From positions 620,001 to 684,000 of the forward strand of contig NZ_BNAY01000003.1 in NCBI RefSeq assembly GCF_014654365.1: a DNA stretch of 64,000 nt. Direction: 5' to 3'. The position numbers and the translations under genes were made by a program. The stretch comes from Amycolatopsis oliviviridis (GTDB lineage Bacteria > Actinomycetota > Actinomycetes > Mycobacteriales > Pseudonocardiaceae). Below are positions 33,156 through 42,149 of the stretch, in pieces. The first letter of the stretch is position 1, and each line of letters begins with the position of its first letter. The notes beneath the pieces were generated by a model, which had not been told where the DNA came from, did no database searches, and saw only the letters and a program-made list of their open reading frames with translations.

Positions 33156-34490
33156 CGTCGAAGCGCCGGGCCGGGCCGCCTGCCAGACGATCTGGAAGCG
33201 CGCCCCGCCATCGGGTGATTCGCCGACGCGGACCCGGCCCCCGCGCCGACGGACGGCCTCCGCGACCATCGCCAGCCCCAGCCCGGTGCCGCCGGAGGAC
33301 CGCGCCCGCGAATCGGAAACGCGGTAGAAGCGGTCGAAGACCCGTTCCCGGTGCTCAGGCGCGATACCAGGTCCGTCGTCGTCGACCACCACCCGCACCG
33401 AAGACCGCGACGCGAGCACCGACACCACGATCTCGCCGCGCGCGTACCGGCAGGCGTTGCGCAGCAGATTGCTCAGCACCAGTTCGACCTCGGCGTGCGT
33501 GGCCAGCGCCCACGCCGTCCCGACCGTGCCGGTCACCCGGACCTCCGGCGCGTCGGAAGGCATCCGCGCGACCGCGGCCCGTACCTCGCTCACCAGCTCG
33601 ACCGGTTCGGCGGGCGGCACCTCCCCCGCGTCCGACCGCGCCAGCGCAAGCAGCCCGTCGAGCAGCGCGGAAAGCCGTTCCGACTCCTCCAGGATGTCGG
33701 AAAGCGTCTCCTGGGAGAGGTCCGGATCGGGGTTGGTGACGGCGACCTCGGCCTGCACGCGGATCGACGCGACCGGCGAGCGGAGCTCGTGCGCGGCGTC
33801 CCCGGTGAACCGTCGCAGCCGGTCCGCGCCCTCCTCCTGCCGGGCCAGCAGGGCGTTGAACTCCTCGGCCAGCGCACGGAGTTCGTCGTGCGAATCCGGC
33901 AGCGGCAGCCGCGCACCGGGCGGGAGCGCCCGCACCGAACCGCGCATCCGCGCCACTGGCCGCAGCGCGAACCGCACCAGCAGCCAGGTCGCGATCCCGG
34001 CGCCCACCGCGCCGACGGACGCGGCCGCGAACAGCCAGTAGCCGCCGGAATGCACCGCCGTCGCGAAGCCGACCAGGCCCGCGCCCGTGACGACCAGCCG
34101 TTGCTGCCCGTCCGGCGCGGTGATCACGGTGCCCACCCAGCGCCAGCTGTGCGCACCGCCGGTCGTGACCGATTCACCCGCCTTCAGCGCCCGGACCTCC
34201 GCGGGGCCGAGGTTCGCGGCGGGCAGGCCGTCCACCGGGCCGCCGCCGGTGTCGAGGACGCGGACGGTGACCGCCGACGCCGTCGGTGGCCGCCCGGCGG
34301 CGACATCGGCCTTCGCGATCTCCAGCTGGGCGCCGAGTTCGTCGTCGACCGAGCCGATGAGCAGCGGCTGAAGGTTGTCCCCGGCGACCGCCGCCAGCCC
34401 GAGCAGGAAGCCGAGCGTGACCGCGGCCGTGAGCAGGGTGATCCGGACCTGGAGCGAACGGCGGCGCCACCACGACGGTGAGCCGATCAC
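33153..34490 (-). CDS. Two-component sensor histidine kinase
   Basis: A 445-residue membrane kinase. TM1 (about 15-37), an extracytoplasmic sensor loop (about 38-150), TM2 (about 158-180), a HAMP linker, HisKA H-box GDAAHELRSPV, and a HATPase domain with NLLRNACRYA, DDDGPGIAPE and GGTGLGLAM. GTG 34490 overlaps the regulator stop by four bases, so the pair is co-translated. The partner regulator gene is divergent from a LolA-like/ABC exporter operon, a plausible target. The ligand is unknown. Confidence 0.93.
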   Translation of the reverse strand: MIGSPSWWRRRSLQVRITLLTAAVTLGFLLGLAAVAGDNLQPLLIGSVDDELGAQLEIAKADVAAGRPPTASAVTVRVLDTGGGPVDGLPAANLGPAEVRALKAGESVTTGGAHSWRWVGTVITAPDGQQRLVVTGAGLVGFATAVHSGGYWLFAAASVGAVGAGIATWLLVRFALRPVARMRGSVRALPPGARLPLPDSHDELRALAEEFNALLARQEEGADRLRRFTGDAAHELRSPVASIRVQAEVAVTNPDPDLSQETLSDILEESERLSALLDGLLALARSDAGEVPPAEPVELVSEVRAAVARMPSDAPEVRVTGTVGTAWALATHAEVELVLSNLLRNACRYARGEIVVSVLASRSSVRVVVDDDGPGIAPEHRERVFDRFYRVSDSRARSSGGTGLGLAMVAEAVRRRGGRVRVGESPDGGARFQIVWQAARPGAST

Positions 34491-35215
34491 CCCTGTCCCG
34501 CCGGGGCGATCACTTCGTCGAGCTGCGGGTCCGAAGCCAGGTAGCCGTGCCCGCGCACGGTCCGGACCAGCGCGCCCGCGCCGACGGCGTCGAGTTTGCG
34601 GCGCACGTAGCCGACGTAGACCTCGACGACGTTGCGGGTCGCGGCCTGCTCGTCACCCCAGACCGCGCGCAGCAGCTCGTCCTTGGTGACCACCGTGCCC
34701 GCCCGGCCCGCCAGCACCTCCAGCAGCGCGAACTCGCGGGGGCTGAACGCCACGTCGACCCCGTCGTAGCGGACCTGCCGCAGGCTCCGGTCGACTTCGA
34801 GCGCGCCGATCCGCAGCGGCCCGCGGATCGCGTCCGGCGACGCCCGCCGCAGCACCGCGCGCACCTGCGCGACCAGGACGACGAACGAGAACGGCTTCAC
34901 GAGGTAACCGTCGGCGCCGAGGTCGAGACCGTCCGCCTGGTCGACCTCTCCGTCCTTCGCCGAGATCATCAGCACCGGCGTGGTGACGCCGAGCGCGCGC
35001 AGCCGTTCGAGCACGCGGTAGCCGGAAAGCCCCGGGAGCATGATGTCGAGCAGGACGACGTCGAACGAGCCCGTCTGCGCGAGCCGCAGGCCGCTGGGCC
35101 CGTCGGCCGCCGTGACCACGTCCATGTCCTCGGCGCGCAGCCCCCGCTGCAACGCCTTGCGGACGCCGGGCTCGTCGTCGACCACCAGTACTCGAGGTTT
35201 CACGTCCCTCATCAT
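34487..35215 (-). CDS. OmpR/PhoB-family response regulator
   Basis: A 242-residue regulator. The receiver has VLVVDDEPG (acidic pocket), phospho-acceptor Asp in VVLLDIMLPGLSG and Lys in LVKPFSF. The winged-helix DNA-binding domain is FSPREFALLEVLAGRAGTVVTKDELLRAVWG...VVEVYVGYVRRKLD. ATG 35215 or 35212 starts it. It pairs with the downstream kinase. Upstream, three TCTCAGC heptamers, two of them 11 bp apart, suggest autoregulation and control of the divergent operon. Confidence 0.93.
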   Translation of the reverse strand: MMRDVKPRVLVVDDEPGVRKALQRGLRAEDMDVVTAADGPSGLRLAQTGSFDVVLLDIMLPGLSGYRVLERLRALGVTTPVLMISAKDGEVDQADGLDLGADGYLVKPFSFVVLVAQVRAVLRRASPDAIRGPLRIGALEVDRSLRQVRYDGVDVAFSPREFALLEVLAGRAGTVVTKDELLRAVWGDEQAATRNVVEVYVGYVRRKLDAVGAGALVRTVRGHGYLASDPQLDEVIAPAGQG

Positions 35216-35243
35216 TCACGCTTTCACCAGCTCACGCGCGAGC

Positions 35244-35292
35244 TCTCAGCGCCATCTCAGCTCGGAAGGCGGAGTCTGAGTGGTATCTCAGC
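35244..35292. promoter_or_regulatory. Candidate response-regulator binding repeats
   Basis: TCTCAGC occurs at 35244-35250, 35255-35261 and 35286-35292; the first two are exactly 11 bp apart, one helical turn. A CTGAG in inverted sense lies at 35276-35280. Direct heptamers with 11-bp period are the usual recognition layout of OmpR/PhoB dimers. The site lies between the divergent regulator gene and the LolA-like gene. Confidence 0.6.
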
Positions 35293-35359
35293 GTTTCCGG
35301 GGAAGCGTTGTCGCCAAGACCCGAGCACACCGGGGTTCGGGGAAACAGGGAGAGACAGC

Positions 35360-36451
35360 ATGGATCCGAAGAGGAAGGCCATCACCGCGGCGGTGGTGGG
35401 GACGGCACTGGGCGTCGGCGGGCTCGCCGTCGTCGCGATGCCCGCCAGCGCGGGTGACGCACCGGTGCTGCCGCAGATCAGCGCCGAGGAGCTGGTGCAG
35501 TCCACGCTCAACGCGAAGCCGGCGGCGTTCGACGGGAAGGTCAAGGTCGACAACGACCTCGGCCTGCCGCAGATCGGCAGCACGCTGCCCGGCGCGGCCG
35601 CGCTGAACGTCGACTCCGCGCAGATCTCGACCGACGGCGCGGGCAAGAGCAAGGTGTCGCTCACCGAGGGCTCCAGCCAGCAGACCATCGTCCGCAACGG
35701 CCAGACCGTCTGGGAGTACAACTCCAAGGACAACTCCGCGACCAAGGTCACCATCCCGGACGACCTGGCCAAGGAGCACCAGAACAAGACCGACGGCCAG
35801 GCCGTCGACCCGGCCACGGTCGCGTCGGAACTGCTCGGCAAGGTGCGCGAGAGCAGCACGATCGCCGTCGACGGGACATCCTCGGTGGCGAACCGTTCGG
35901 CGTACGAGCTGGTGCTGACCCCGAAGCCGACCGAGCGGACGCTCCTGCGCGAGATCCGCGTCGCGATCGACGAGCAGACCCGGATGCCGCTGCGGCTGAC
36001 GGTGCTGGCCAACGGCACCTCCTCCCCGGCGCTCGAGGTCTCCTTCAGCGAGATCACCTTCGCGGACCAGCCCGCGTCGAACTTCGAGTTCACCCCGCCG
36101 AAGGGCGCGAAGGTGACCGAGAAGACCGCCGAGGTCGACCCGAAGAACCGTGAACTCGCCGAGCAGGCCAAGTCCGACGTCAAGGTCGTCGGCGACGGCT
36201 GGGACACCGCGATCACCGGCAAGATCCCGGCCGACGCGCTGGCCAAGGCCGGTAGCGCGAAGGACGAGGAAGGCCGCCAGGTCGACCCGAAGGCGATGCT
36301 TTCGCGGTTCGCCAAGCCGGTCAGCGGTGCCTGGGGCAGCGGCTGGCTGGTGACCACCAAGGTCGGCAGCGGCGTGCTGACCGACGACGGCCGCTTCGCC
36401 GTCGGCGCGGTGCCGGAGCAGGTCCTCTTCGAGGCTTTGGCCGCGAAGTGA
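35360..36451 (+). CDS. LolA-like exported lipoprotein-carrier-fold protein
   Basis: A 363-residue secreted protein. The signal peptide runs to MPASAGDAP (cleavage near residue 31). The body resembles actinobacterial LolA/DUF2092-type beta-barrel halves: KVKVDNDLGLPQIG, QQTIVRNGQTVWEYNS, SAYELVLTPKPTERTLLREIRVAIDEQTRMPLRLTV and FEFTPPKGAKV. It may bind a lipid or lipoprotein outside the membrane. ATG 35360 has GGAG eight bases upstream. It overlaps the ABC ATPase gene by 4 bases and is divergent from the two-component system. Confidence 0.82.
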   Translation: MDPKRKAITAAVVGTALGVGGLAVVAMPASAGDAPVLPQISAEELVQSTLNAKPAAFDGKVKVDNDLGLPQIGSTLPGAAALNVDSAQISTDGAGKSKVSLTEGSSQQTIVRNGQTVWEYNSKDNSATKVTIPDDLAKEHQNKTDGQAVDPATVASELLGKVRESSTIAVDGTSSVANRSAYELVLTPKPTERTLLREIRVAIDEQTRMPLRLTVLANGTSSPALEVSFSEITFADQPASNFEFTPPKGAKVTEKTAEVDPKNRELAEQAKSDVKVVGDGWDTAITGKIPADALAKAGSAKDEEGRQVDPKAMLSRFAKPVSGAWGSGWLVTTKVGSGVLTDDGRFAVGAVPEQVLFEALAAK

Positions 36452-37443
36452 CCACCACGTTCGAAGCCGGGACGGACGCCTCGCAGGAGGCGTCCGCTCC
36501 GGCGGTACCCATGGCGGCCCGCACCAGGGGTCTGCGCAAGGTCTACGGCCGCACGGTGGCCGTGGACCACGTCGATCTGGACGTTCCCGAAGGCGCCGTG
36601 CTGGGGATGCTCGGCCCCAACGGTTCGGGCAAGACGACGACCATCCGGATGCTGCTCGGGCTCGTGCGGCCCACCGAGGGCGAGGTCGAACTCTTCGGCA
36701 AGAAGATGCCCGACGAGGCGGCGCACGCGCTGCCCGACGTCGGCGCGCTGGTCGAGGGGCCGGGCTTCCACCCTTTTCTCTCCGGGCGGGAGAACCTGCT
36801 GCGCGTGGCCGCGGCCGAACCGAGGCTGGCCTCGGCGGGCATCCCGGCGGCGGTCGACGGCGCGCTTGAGCGCGTCGGCCTGACCGACGCCGCGACCCGG
36901 CGCTACAAGGGGTACTCGCTGGGCATGAAGCAGCGGATGGGGCTGGCGAGCGCGCTGCTCGTCCCGCGGCGGATGATCGTGCTCGACGAGCCGACCAACG
37001 GCCTCGATCCGGCCGGTACCAGGGAGATCCGCCGGATCATCGCCGAACTGCACGCGGACGGCGTCACCGTGCTGGTGTCGTCGCATCTGCTGGCCGAGGT
37101 CGAGGCGACCTGCACGCACGTCGCGGTGCTCCAGTCGGGGAACGTGATCGCCCAGGGCGAGCTCACGGAACTGCTGGAGTCGGGGAACGCGGCGCTGCTG
37201 GTGCGGACGCCGGACGCCGAGCTCGCGGTGGAGACGTTGCGGGAGAACAGGATCGGCAGCAGGCTCACGCCGGACGGCGTCCGCGTGGACCTCACCGCGG
37301 CCGAGGCTCCCGACGTGCTGCGTCAGCTGGTGACGGCCGGGGTGGCCGTGCACGAGGCGGCGCGGGCCCGGACCGGGCTGGAGGACCTGTTCGCCCGGCT
37401 GACCCAGCCGGAGTCCACTGTAGACGGTGAGGGGGAGTCGTGA
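36448..37443 (+). CDS. ABC transporter ATP-binding protein
   Basis: A 331-residue ATPase of the exporter-type (CcmA/DrrA-like) group. Walker A GPNGSGKTT, Q-loop region, signature YSLGMKQRMGLA and Walker B MIVLDEPTNGLDP are present, with a C-terminal extension of about 90 residues. GTG 36448 overlaps the LolA-like gene by GTGA, and its own end overlaps the permease start in the same way. It energises the permease encoded next; the substrate may be a lipid, peptide or antibiotic handled with the LolA-like partner. Confidence 0.92.
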   Translation: MTTTFEAGTDASQEASAPAVPMAARTRGLRKVYGRTVAVDHVDLDVPEGAVLGMLGPNGSGKTTTIRMLLGLVRPTEGEVELFGKKMPDEAAHALPDVGALVEGPGFHPFLSGRENLLRVAAAEPRLASAGIPAAVDGALERVGLTDAATRRYKGYSLGMKQRMGLASALLVPRRMIVLDEPTNGLDPAGTREIRRIIAELHADGVTVLVSSHLLAEVEATCTHVAVLQSGNVIAQGELTELLESGNAALLVRTPDAELAVETLRENRIGSRLTPDGVRVDLTAAEAPDVLRQLVTAGVAVHEAARARTGLEDLFARLTQPESTVDGEGES

Positions 37444-38318
37444 CCCACGCTCTGGCCGCGGCACCCGCGGCACGGACCGGCCGGGACAGTGTCGGCCTGC
37501 TCCGGTTGTATCGCGCCGAACTGCGCTGGATCTTCCGGCGGCCCCGCACGCTGGCCGTGCTGGGACTGCTCGCGCTGATCCCGATCGTGATCGGCGTGGC
37601 GCTGACCCTGGTCGACCCGGCGGAGGCGAACGACGGTGGCGGCGGCGGGGACGGCGCGCTGCTCGCGTCCGCGATGAACAACGGGTTCATCCTGCCGGTC
37701 GCGGCCCTGACCATGACGCTGGCGCTGCTCCTGCCGCTCGCCTCGGCGATGGCCGGGGCGGACGCGATCGCCGGCGAGGCGGCGCACGGCACCTTGCGGG
37801 GCTGGCTGATCGCGCCGGTCGGGCGGGGCAGGCTGCTCGCGATCAAGGCGTTCGGCGTCGCGACGGTGTCGGTGATCGCGGTGCTGGCGATGACGTTCAC
37901 CGGTTTCGTCACCGGGCTGATCATCAGCGGTACCGACTCGATGTTCACCCTCACCGGTTCGACGCTGAGCGTATGGGACGCGCTGGGCAGGCTCCTGGTC
38001 GTGGCCCTGTGGATCACGCTGCAGCTGTGGGCGGTCGGCGCGGTCGCGCTCGCGATCTCGTCGTTCACCGAGCATCCGATGCTGGTGGTCGCCTCGGTGC
38101 TGGCCGGGACGATCGTGTTCACCATCCTGGGCTTCCTGGACGCGGTCTCGTGGCTGCATCCCTTCCTGCTCAACAAGGACTGGTCGATGGCGCCTGCCTC
38201 GGTGCTGATGGACCCGCTGGACACGACACTGCTCGGCGAAGGCGCCCTGCGCGCCGCCTGCTACATCGTCATCGGGCTCTCGATCGCCTACTCGCGCCTG
38301 ACCACGCGGGACGGCTGA
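37440..38318 (+). CDS. ABC transporter permease, ABC-2 type
   Basis: A 292-residue membrane protein with six helices: TM1 follows YRAELRWIFRRPRTLAVLGLL, the typical ABC-2 start. The loop ADAIAGEAAHGTLRGWLIAPVGRGRLLAIK is the conserved coupling region. It forms the pore for the ATPase gene it overlaps by GTGA. The operon LolA-like/ATPase/permease is probably controlled by the divergent two-component system. It ends 6 bases before the class-B palindrome at 38325. Confidence 0.9.
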   Translation: MTHALAAAPAARTGRDSVGLLRLYRAELRWIFRRPRTLAVLGLLALIPIVIGVALTLVDPAEANDGGGGGDGALLASAMNNGFILPVAALTMTLALLLPLASAMAGADAIAGEAAHGTLRGWLIAPVGRGRLLAIKAFGVATVSVIAVLAMTFTGFVTGLIISGTDSMFTLTGSTLSVWDALGRLLVVALWITLQLWAVGAVALAISSFTEHPMLVVASVLAGTIVFTILGFLDAVSWLHPFLLNKDWSMAPASVLMDPLDTTLLGEGALRAACYIVIGLSIAYSRLTTRDG

Positions 38319-38324
38319 CCCACC

Positions 38325-38391
38325 ACGCGTTTCGTCCTCTGAATGCGGTAGTTGCGTAACGCAAGTACCGCATTCAGAGGACTAATCGCGT
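38325..38391. repeat. Class-B palindrome, imperfect 67-bp copy between convergent genes
   Basis: It matches the copies at 7537 and 31381 in the outer arms. The left arm has CTGAATGC and the right arm GCATTCAG, a symmetric change from CTGGATGC/GCATCCAG. Mismatches remain near the right end, where the element encodes Tyr...Arg-Asp (partly) and the TAG stop of the ABC ATPase gene on the minus strand. Confidence 0.9.
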
Positions 38392-39398
38392 AGTTGGGCG
38401 ACGCCGTCCGGGTCCAGGGCGAGCCGCACGGTGTCCCCCGGGCGCAGATCCGCGGTCACCGGCGCGACGGCGTCCACAGTGGACAGATCGCCGCCGGGCG
38501 CCACCACGAGCCGGACGTGCTCCCGCCGGTGCACCACAGCGGTGACCTCGCCCTCGACACCCTCCGGCGAGACCCGCAGTCCGTGCGGCCGCAGCCCCAG
38601 CCGCACCGCGCCGTCCTCGACGTCCGGCAGCGTGACCTCGCCGAGCGGCGTCCGCACCACACCGCCGGACGCCTCACCGTCGACGAACGTGGTCACCCCG
38701 AGGAACCGCGCCACGTCCTCGTCCACCGGCTGCCGCCAGACGCGGCGCACCGCGCCCTCCTGCCGGATCTCGCCGTCGTCGAGCACGGCGACCCGGTCGG
38801 CGAGGGTGAACGCCTCCTCCTGGTCATGTGTGACCAGCAGCGCGGTGATCTTGCTGCGCCGCAGCAGCGCCGCGAGGTCGATCGCCAGCTGTTCCCGCAG
38901 TCCGGCGTCCAAACCGGACAGTGGTTCGTCCAGCAGCAGCAACCGCGGCTCCGGCGCCAGCGCGCGGGCCAGCGCCACCCGCTGCGCCTGCCCGCCGGAC
39001 AGCTCGGTCACCCTCCGCCGCTCGTAACCGCTCAGCCCGACCAGCTCCAGCAGTGCCCGGACCCGCTCCGCGTGCTCGGCGCGCGGGACGTCGTGCATCC
39101 GCAGGCCGAACGCGATGTTCGAGGCGACGTCCTTGTGCGGGAACAGCTGCCCGTCCTGGAACACGAGCCCGAATTCCCGCCGGTGCACCGGGACGCCGGA
39201 GAGGTCCTCGCCGTCCCAGCGCACGGTGCCCGACGTCAGCGGTTCCAGTCCGGTGATCGCCCGCAGCAGCGTCGACTTCCCCGAACCGGACGGCCCGAGC
39301 AGCGCCAGCACCTCGCCGTCGGCGATGTCCAGCCGGGCATCCTTCACGGCCGGGAAGGATCCATAGTGGACGGTCAGGTCCCGTACCGACAGCGACAC
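38382..39398 (-). CDS. ABC transporter ATP-binding protein, thiamine/iron importer type
   Basis: A 338-residue ATPase. Walker A GPSGSGKST, signature LSGGQAQRVALARAL and Walker B LLLLDEPLSGLD are followed by a TOBE-like C-terminal domain of about 100 residues. This makes it longer than classical ThiQ and like the ATPases of iron or molybdate importers. GTG 39398 has GGGGAG five bases upstream and overlaps the permease stop (TAGTG). The last codons lie within the class-B palindrome. It serves the ThiB/ThiP-like proteins encoded upstream. Confidence 0.88.
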   Translation of the reverse strand: MSLSVRDLTVHYGSFPAVKDARLDIADGEVLALLGPSGSGKSTLLRAITGLEPLTSGTVRWDGEDLSGVPVHRREFGLVFQDGQLFPHKDVASNIAFGLRMHDVPRAEHAERVRALLELVGLSGYERRRVTELSGGQAQRVALARALAPEPRLLLLDEPLSGLDAGLREQLAIDLAALLRRSKITALLVTHDQEEAFTLADRVAVLDDGEIRQEGAVRRVWRQPVDEDVARFLGVTTFVDGEASGGVVRTPLGEVTLPDVEDGAVRLGLRPHGLRVSPEGVEGEVTAVVHRREHVRLVVAPGGDLSTVDAVAPVTADLRPGDTVRLALDPDGVAQLRD

Positions 39399-41059
39399 TA
39401 GAACTCCCCTACCGAATTCTGCCCGCGGACCGCGCCGAACCGGTCGATCAGCACCACCGCCACCACGGTCACGATCATGAGCAGCGCGCAGGCCGCGTAG
39501 GCCATCTGGTTGTTCAGCTCCCCCGGCCGCGAGATCAGCGTCGCGACGGCGACCGGCAGCGTCGGCGCGTCCGGCCTGGCCAGGAAGCTCGTCGCGCCGA
39601 ACTCGCCGAGCGCGACCACGTAACCGAATCCGGCGGCCGCGACCAGCGAACGCGCCGTCAGCGGCAGATCGATCTCCCGCCACACCCGGCCGGGGCTCGC
39701 ACCGAGGGTCGACGCGGCCTGCCGCAGCCGGACGTCGACCGACCGCAGCACCGGCAGCACCATCCGCACGATCAGCGGGATGATCACCAGCGCCTGCGCG
39801 AGCGGCACCAGCAGTGGCGACGTCCGCAGGTCGCCGGGCAGCGCGTCGAGCGTGACGAGGTAACCGAAACCGACGGTCACCGCGGACACGCCCAGCGGGA
39901 GCATCAGCGCGGCGTCCATCGTCTCGCCCATGCCCCGCGCCAGCCTGCCCGGCGTGCGCCGCAGCGCGACCAGCACGACCGAGGCCAGCACGCCGATGAT
40001 CATCGCGAGCATCGTCGCGTCGAACGCGGTCCGTAGCGACATCGACGCCGCGTCCCAGCCCGAGACCTGGAGCGCGCCGCGGGATCCGTGTCCGGCGAGC
40101 GCTTCGTACCCGGCGAGATTCCAGCCTTCCGAAGTGGACACGGACTCGACGAGCAGCGCCACGATCGGCGTCATCAGAAGCGCGATCACCGCGAGCCCGG
40201 CGCTCACGGCCCACCACTCGCCGCCCCTCGGCCGCCGCGCGGTCTCGCTCCCCGAACGCAGGCGAACCGCGTTCTCCCGCCGCCGCCTCGCCAGCGCGCC
40301 GACCACGAGCGCGGCGACGACGGCGGCGAACTGCACCAGCGACAGCGCGGCCGCGCCGGAAAGGTCGAGCAGCTCGACGGTGCGCAGGTAGATCTCGGTT
40401 TCCAGGGTCCGGTACTTCGCCCCGCCGAGAATGAGCACGACCCCGAAACTGGTGGCGCAGAACAGGAACACCACCGCGGCCGAGGAGGCGATGGCGGGGG
40501 CGAGCGCGGGCAGCGTCACCGAACGGAAGGCGCGCCAGGGTGACGCGCCGAGCGCTCGCGCCGCGTCCACGGTGCGCGGGTCGAGATGGCTCCACAGCCC
40601 GGAAACCGTGCGCGCGACGACGGCGACGTTGAAGAACGCGTTGGCCAGTACCAAGGGCAGAAGTCCGCCGTCGGGCCAGAGCGCGCGGAACGCCAGGCCG
40701 ACCACGACCGTCGGCAGCACGAACGGCACCAGCACGAGTGTCCGGACCAACGAGACACCCGGCAGCTTCACCCGGGCGAGCAGGAACGCGACCGGGAGGC
40801 CCGCGAGCACCGCGACGATCGTCGAGACTCCCGCACTGGCCACGGTGAATCCGGCGAGTTTCCAGGTCAGCGGGTCGCCGATGGCCGTGCCGACGCCGCC
40901 GGAACCGAAGCCGCGGCCGATGATCGCCGCGACCGGCCAGGCGAAGAAGAGCACGAGGAAACCGAGCGGCGGCACGGCGAGTGCGGCCAGCCCGGCTCCC
41001 CGGAAGGTCAGCCCGCCGTTCTTCAGCCTTCGAGTAGCGTGCGCCACTGGGCGATCCAC
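39398..41059 (-). CDS. thiP: ABC importer permease, fused ThiP-type
   Basis: A 553-residue protein with two six-helix permease halves, as in ThiP/FbpB. Two EAA-type loops are visible: VDAARALGASPWRAFRSVTLP in the first half and RLRQAASTLGASPGRVWREIDLP in the second. It starts within the 3' end of the binding-protein gene (GTG 41059 or GTG 41047), so translation is coupled. Together with the binding lipoprotein and ATPase it forms a thiamine-family importer. Confidence 0.88.
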   Translation of the reverse strand: MDRPVAHATRRLKNGGLTFRGAGLAALAVPPLGFLVLFFAWPVAAIIGRGFGSGGVGTAIGDPLTWKLAGFTVASAGVSTIVAVLAGLPVAFLLARVKLPGVSLVRTLVLVPFVLPTVVVGLAFRALWPDGGLLPLVLANAFFNVAVVARTVSGLWSHLDPRTVDAARALGASPWRAFRSVTLPALAPAIASSAAVVFLFCATSFGVVLILGGAKYRTLETEIYLRTVELLDLSGAAALSLVQFAAVVAALVVGALARRRRENAVRLRSGSETARRPRGGEWWAVSAGLAVIALLMTPIVALLVESVSTSEGWNLAGYEALAGHGSRGALQVSGWDAASMSLRTAFDATMLAMIIGVLASVVLVALRRTPGRLARGMGETMDAALMLPLGVSAVTVGFGYLVTLDALPGDLRTSPLLVPLAQALVIIPLIVRMVLPVLRSVDVRLRQAASTLGASPGRVWREIDLPLTARSLVAAAGFGYVVALGEFGATSFLARPDAPTLPVAVATLISRPGELNNQMAYAACALLMIVTVVAVVLIDRFGAVRGQNSVGEF

Positions 41060-42075
41060 TGCTCGCGCCCGGCCTGGATCTTGGCCGGTTCGAGCGTCTT
41101 CGGCTGCTGCGGCAGCGGCGCCGCCTGCGCCCAGCCCTGCGGGAGCTCGACGCCCTGGCGGGCCGGGTACACGTACATGTTGCTCGCCACGGTCACCTGG
41201 AACTGCTGGGACAGCAGGAAGTCCACGACCTTGCGGGCCTTCTCCACCTGCTTGCCGCCCGCGAGCACACCCGCGTACTCGACCTGGCGGTAGCAGGTGT
41301 CCAGCAGTGCCTTCGTCCGCGGCTTGCCGTCGTCGCCGAGTTCGGCGGCGGGCGAAGACGCGTAGGAGACGACGATCGGGCGCGGGCCCTTGCCCGACGA
41401 GCCGGAGAACTCCTTGGTGTAGGCCTCTTCCCAGCCGCTGACCGTCTTGAGACCGTTGGCCTTCAGCTGCGTCCAGTACGCCTGCCAGCCCTGCTCGCCG
41501 AACTGGGCGACGGTGCCGAGCAGGAACGCCAGGCCGGGCGACGACGTCGCGGGGCTTTCGGCGACCATCAGGTCCTTGTACTTGGCGTCGGCCAGGTCCG
41601 TGAACGACTTCGGCTCCGGGATCCCCTTGTCCGCGAAGTACCGGCTGTCGATGTTGACGCAGACGTCGCCGAGGTCGACGGCGGAGAGCCGGTGCTCGGG
41701 GTCGACGGAGTAGCGCTGCGGGCCGCGATCGGCTTCGGGGCTGGTGTACTGCTCGAAAACGCCCTCGGTGAGCGCGCGGGAGGCGAACGTCGAGTCGACG
41801 CCGTACGCGACGTCCCCGATCGGGTTCGCCTTGGTCAGCACCAGTTTGTTGGTCAGCGCGCCCGCGTCACCCTGCTTGAGCACGGAGATCTTGATCCCGG
41901 ACTGCCGCTCGAACGCGTCGAGGACCTCCTGCGGGGCGAGCCACGAGTCGTGCGTCACGAGAGTGACCGTCGCCGGCGCCTGCGGGTCGTTCCCCGTGTT
42001 CCCGGAGAGCGAGCAGCCCGCGACGAGGACGGCCACCGTGCCAGCCGCAACGACCGTGCGGAGGGCGCGTTTCAT
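41023..42075 (-). CDS. thiB: Thiamine ABC transporter substrate-binding lipoprotein
   Basis: A 350-residue lipoprotein with lipobox LVAGC (Cys21). The ThiB-family body is clear: VTLVTHDSWLAPQEVLDAFE, IGDVAYGVDSTFASRAL, VAESPATSSPGLAFLLGTVA and VVSYASSPAAEL. Thiamine, its phosphates or a related pyrimidine is the likely ligand. ATG 42075 follows GGAGG. The 74-bp leader shows no TPP riboswitch features, so control by thiamine is not evident. It heads the three-gene importer operon. Confidence 0.86.
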   Translation of the reverse strand: MKRALRTVVAAGTVAVLVAGCSLSGNTGNDPQAPATVTLVTHDSWLAPQEVLDAFERQSGIKISVLKQGDAGALTNKLVLTKANPIGDVAYGVDSTFASRALTEGVFEQYTSPEADRGPQRYSVDPEHRLSAVDLGDVCVNIDSRYFADKGIPEPKSFTDLADAKYKDLMVAESPATSSPGLAFLLGTVAQFGEQGWQAYWTQLKANGLKTVSGWEEAYTKEFSGSSGKGPRPIVVSYASSPAAELGDDGKPRTKALLDTCYRQVEYAGVLAGGKQVEKARKVVDFLLSQQFQVTVASNMYVYPARQGVELPQGWAQAAPLPQQPKTLEPAKIQAGREQWIAQWRTLLEG

Positions 42076-42149
42076 CTAGCCTCCTGCTGTTTCAAGGGGG
42101 GACCCGTGGCAAACGTGCAGCGTAGCCGACGGCGTACCACCATGGAGTC

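Noticed and set aside
34478..35359. Upstream extension of the LolA-like frame across the regulator gene
   Set aside because: It is antisense to a well-defined response regulator; the signal peptide and ribosome-binding site place the start at 35360.
39399..40595. N-terminal extension of the thiamine-type ATPase frame
   Set aside because: It lies over the permease gene in another frame; the ABC domain begins at GTG 39398 with a good ribosome-binding site.
42076..42149. TPP riboswitch upstream of thiB
   Set aside because: The leader is too short and lacks CUGAGA and the conserved ACCUGAUCUGG-type core.
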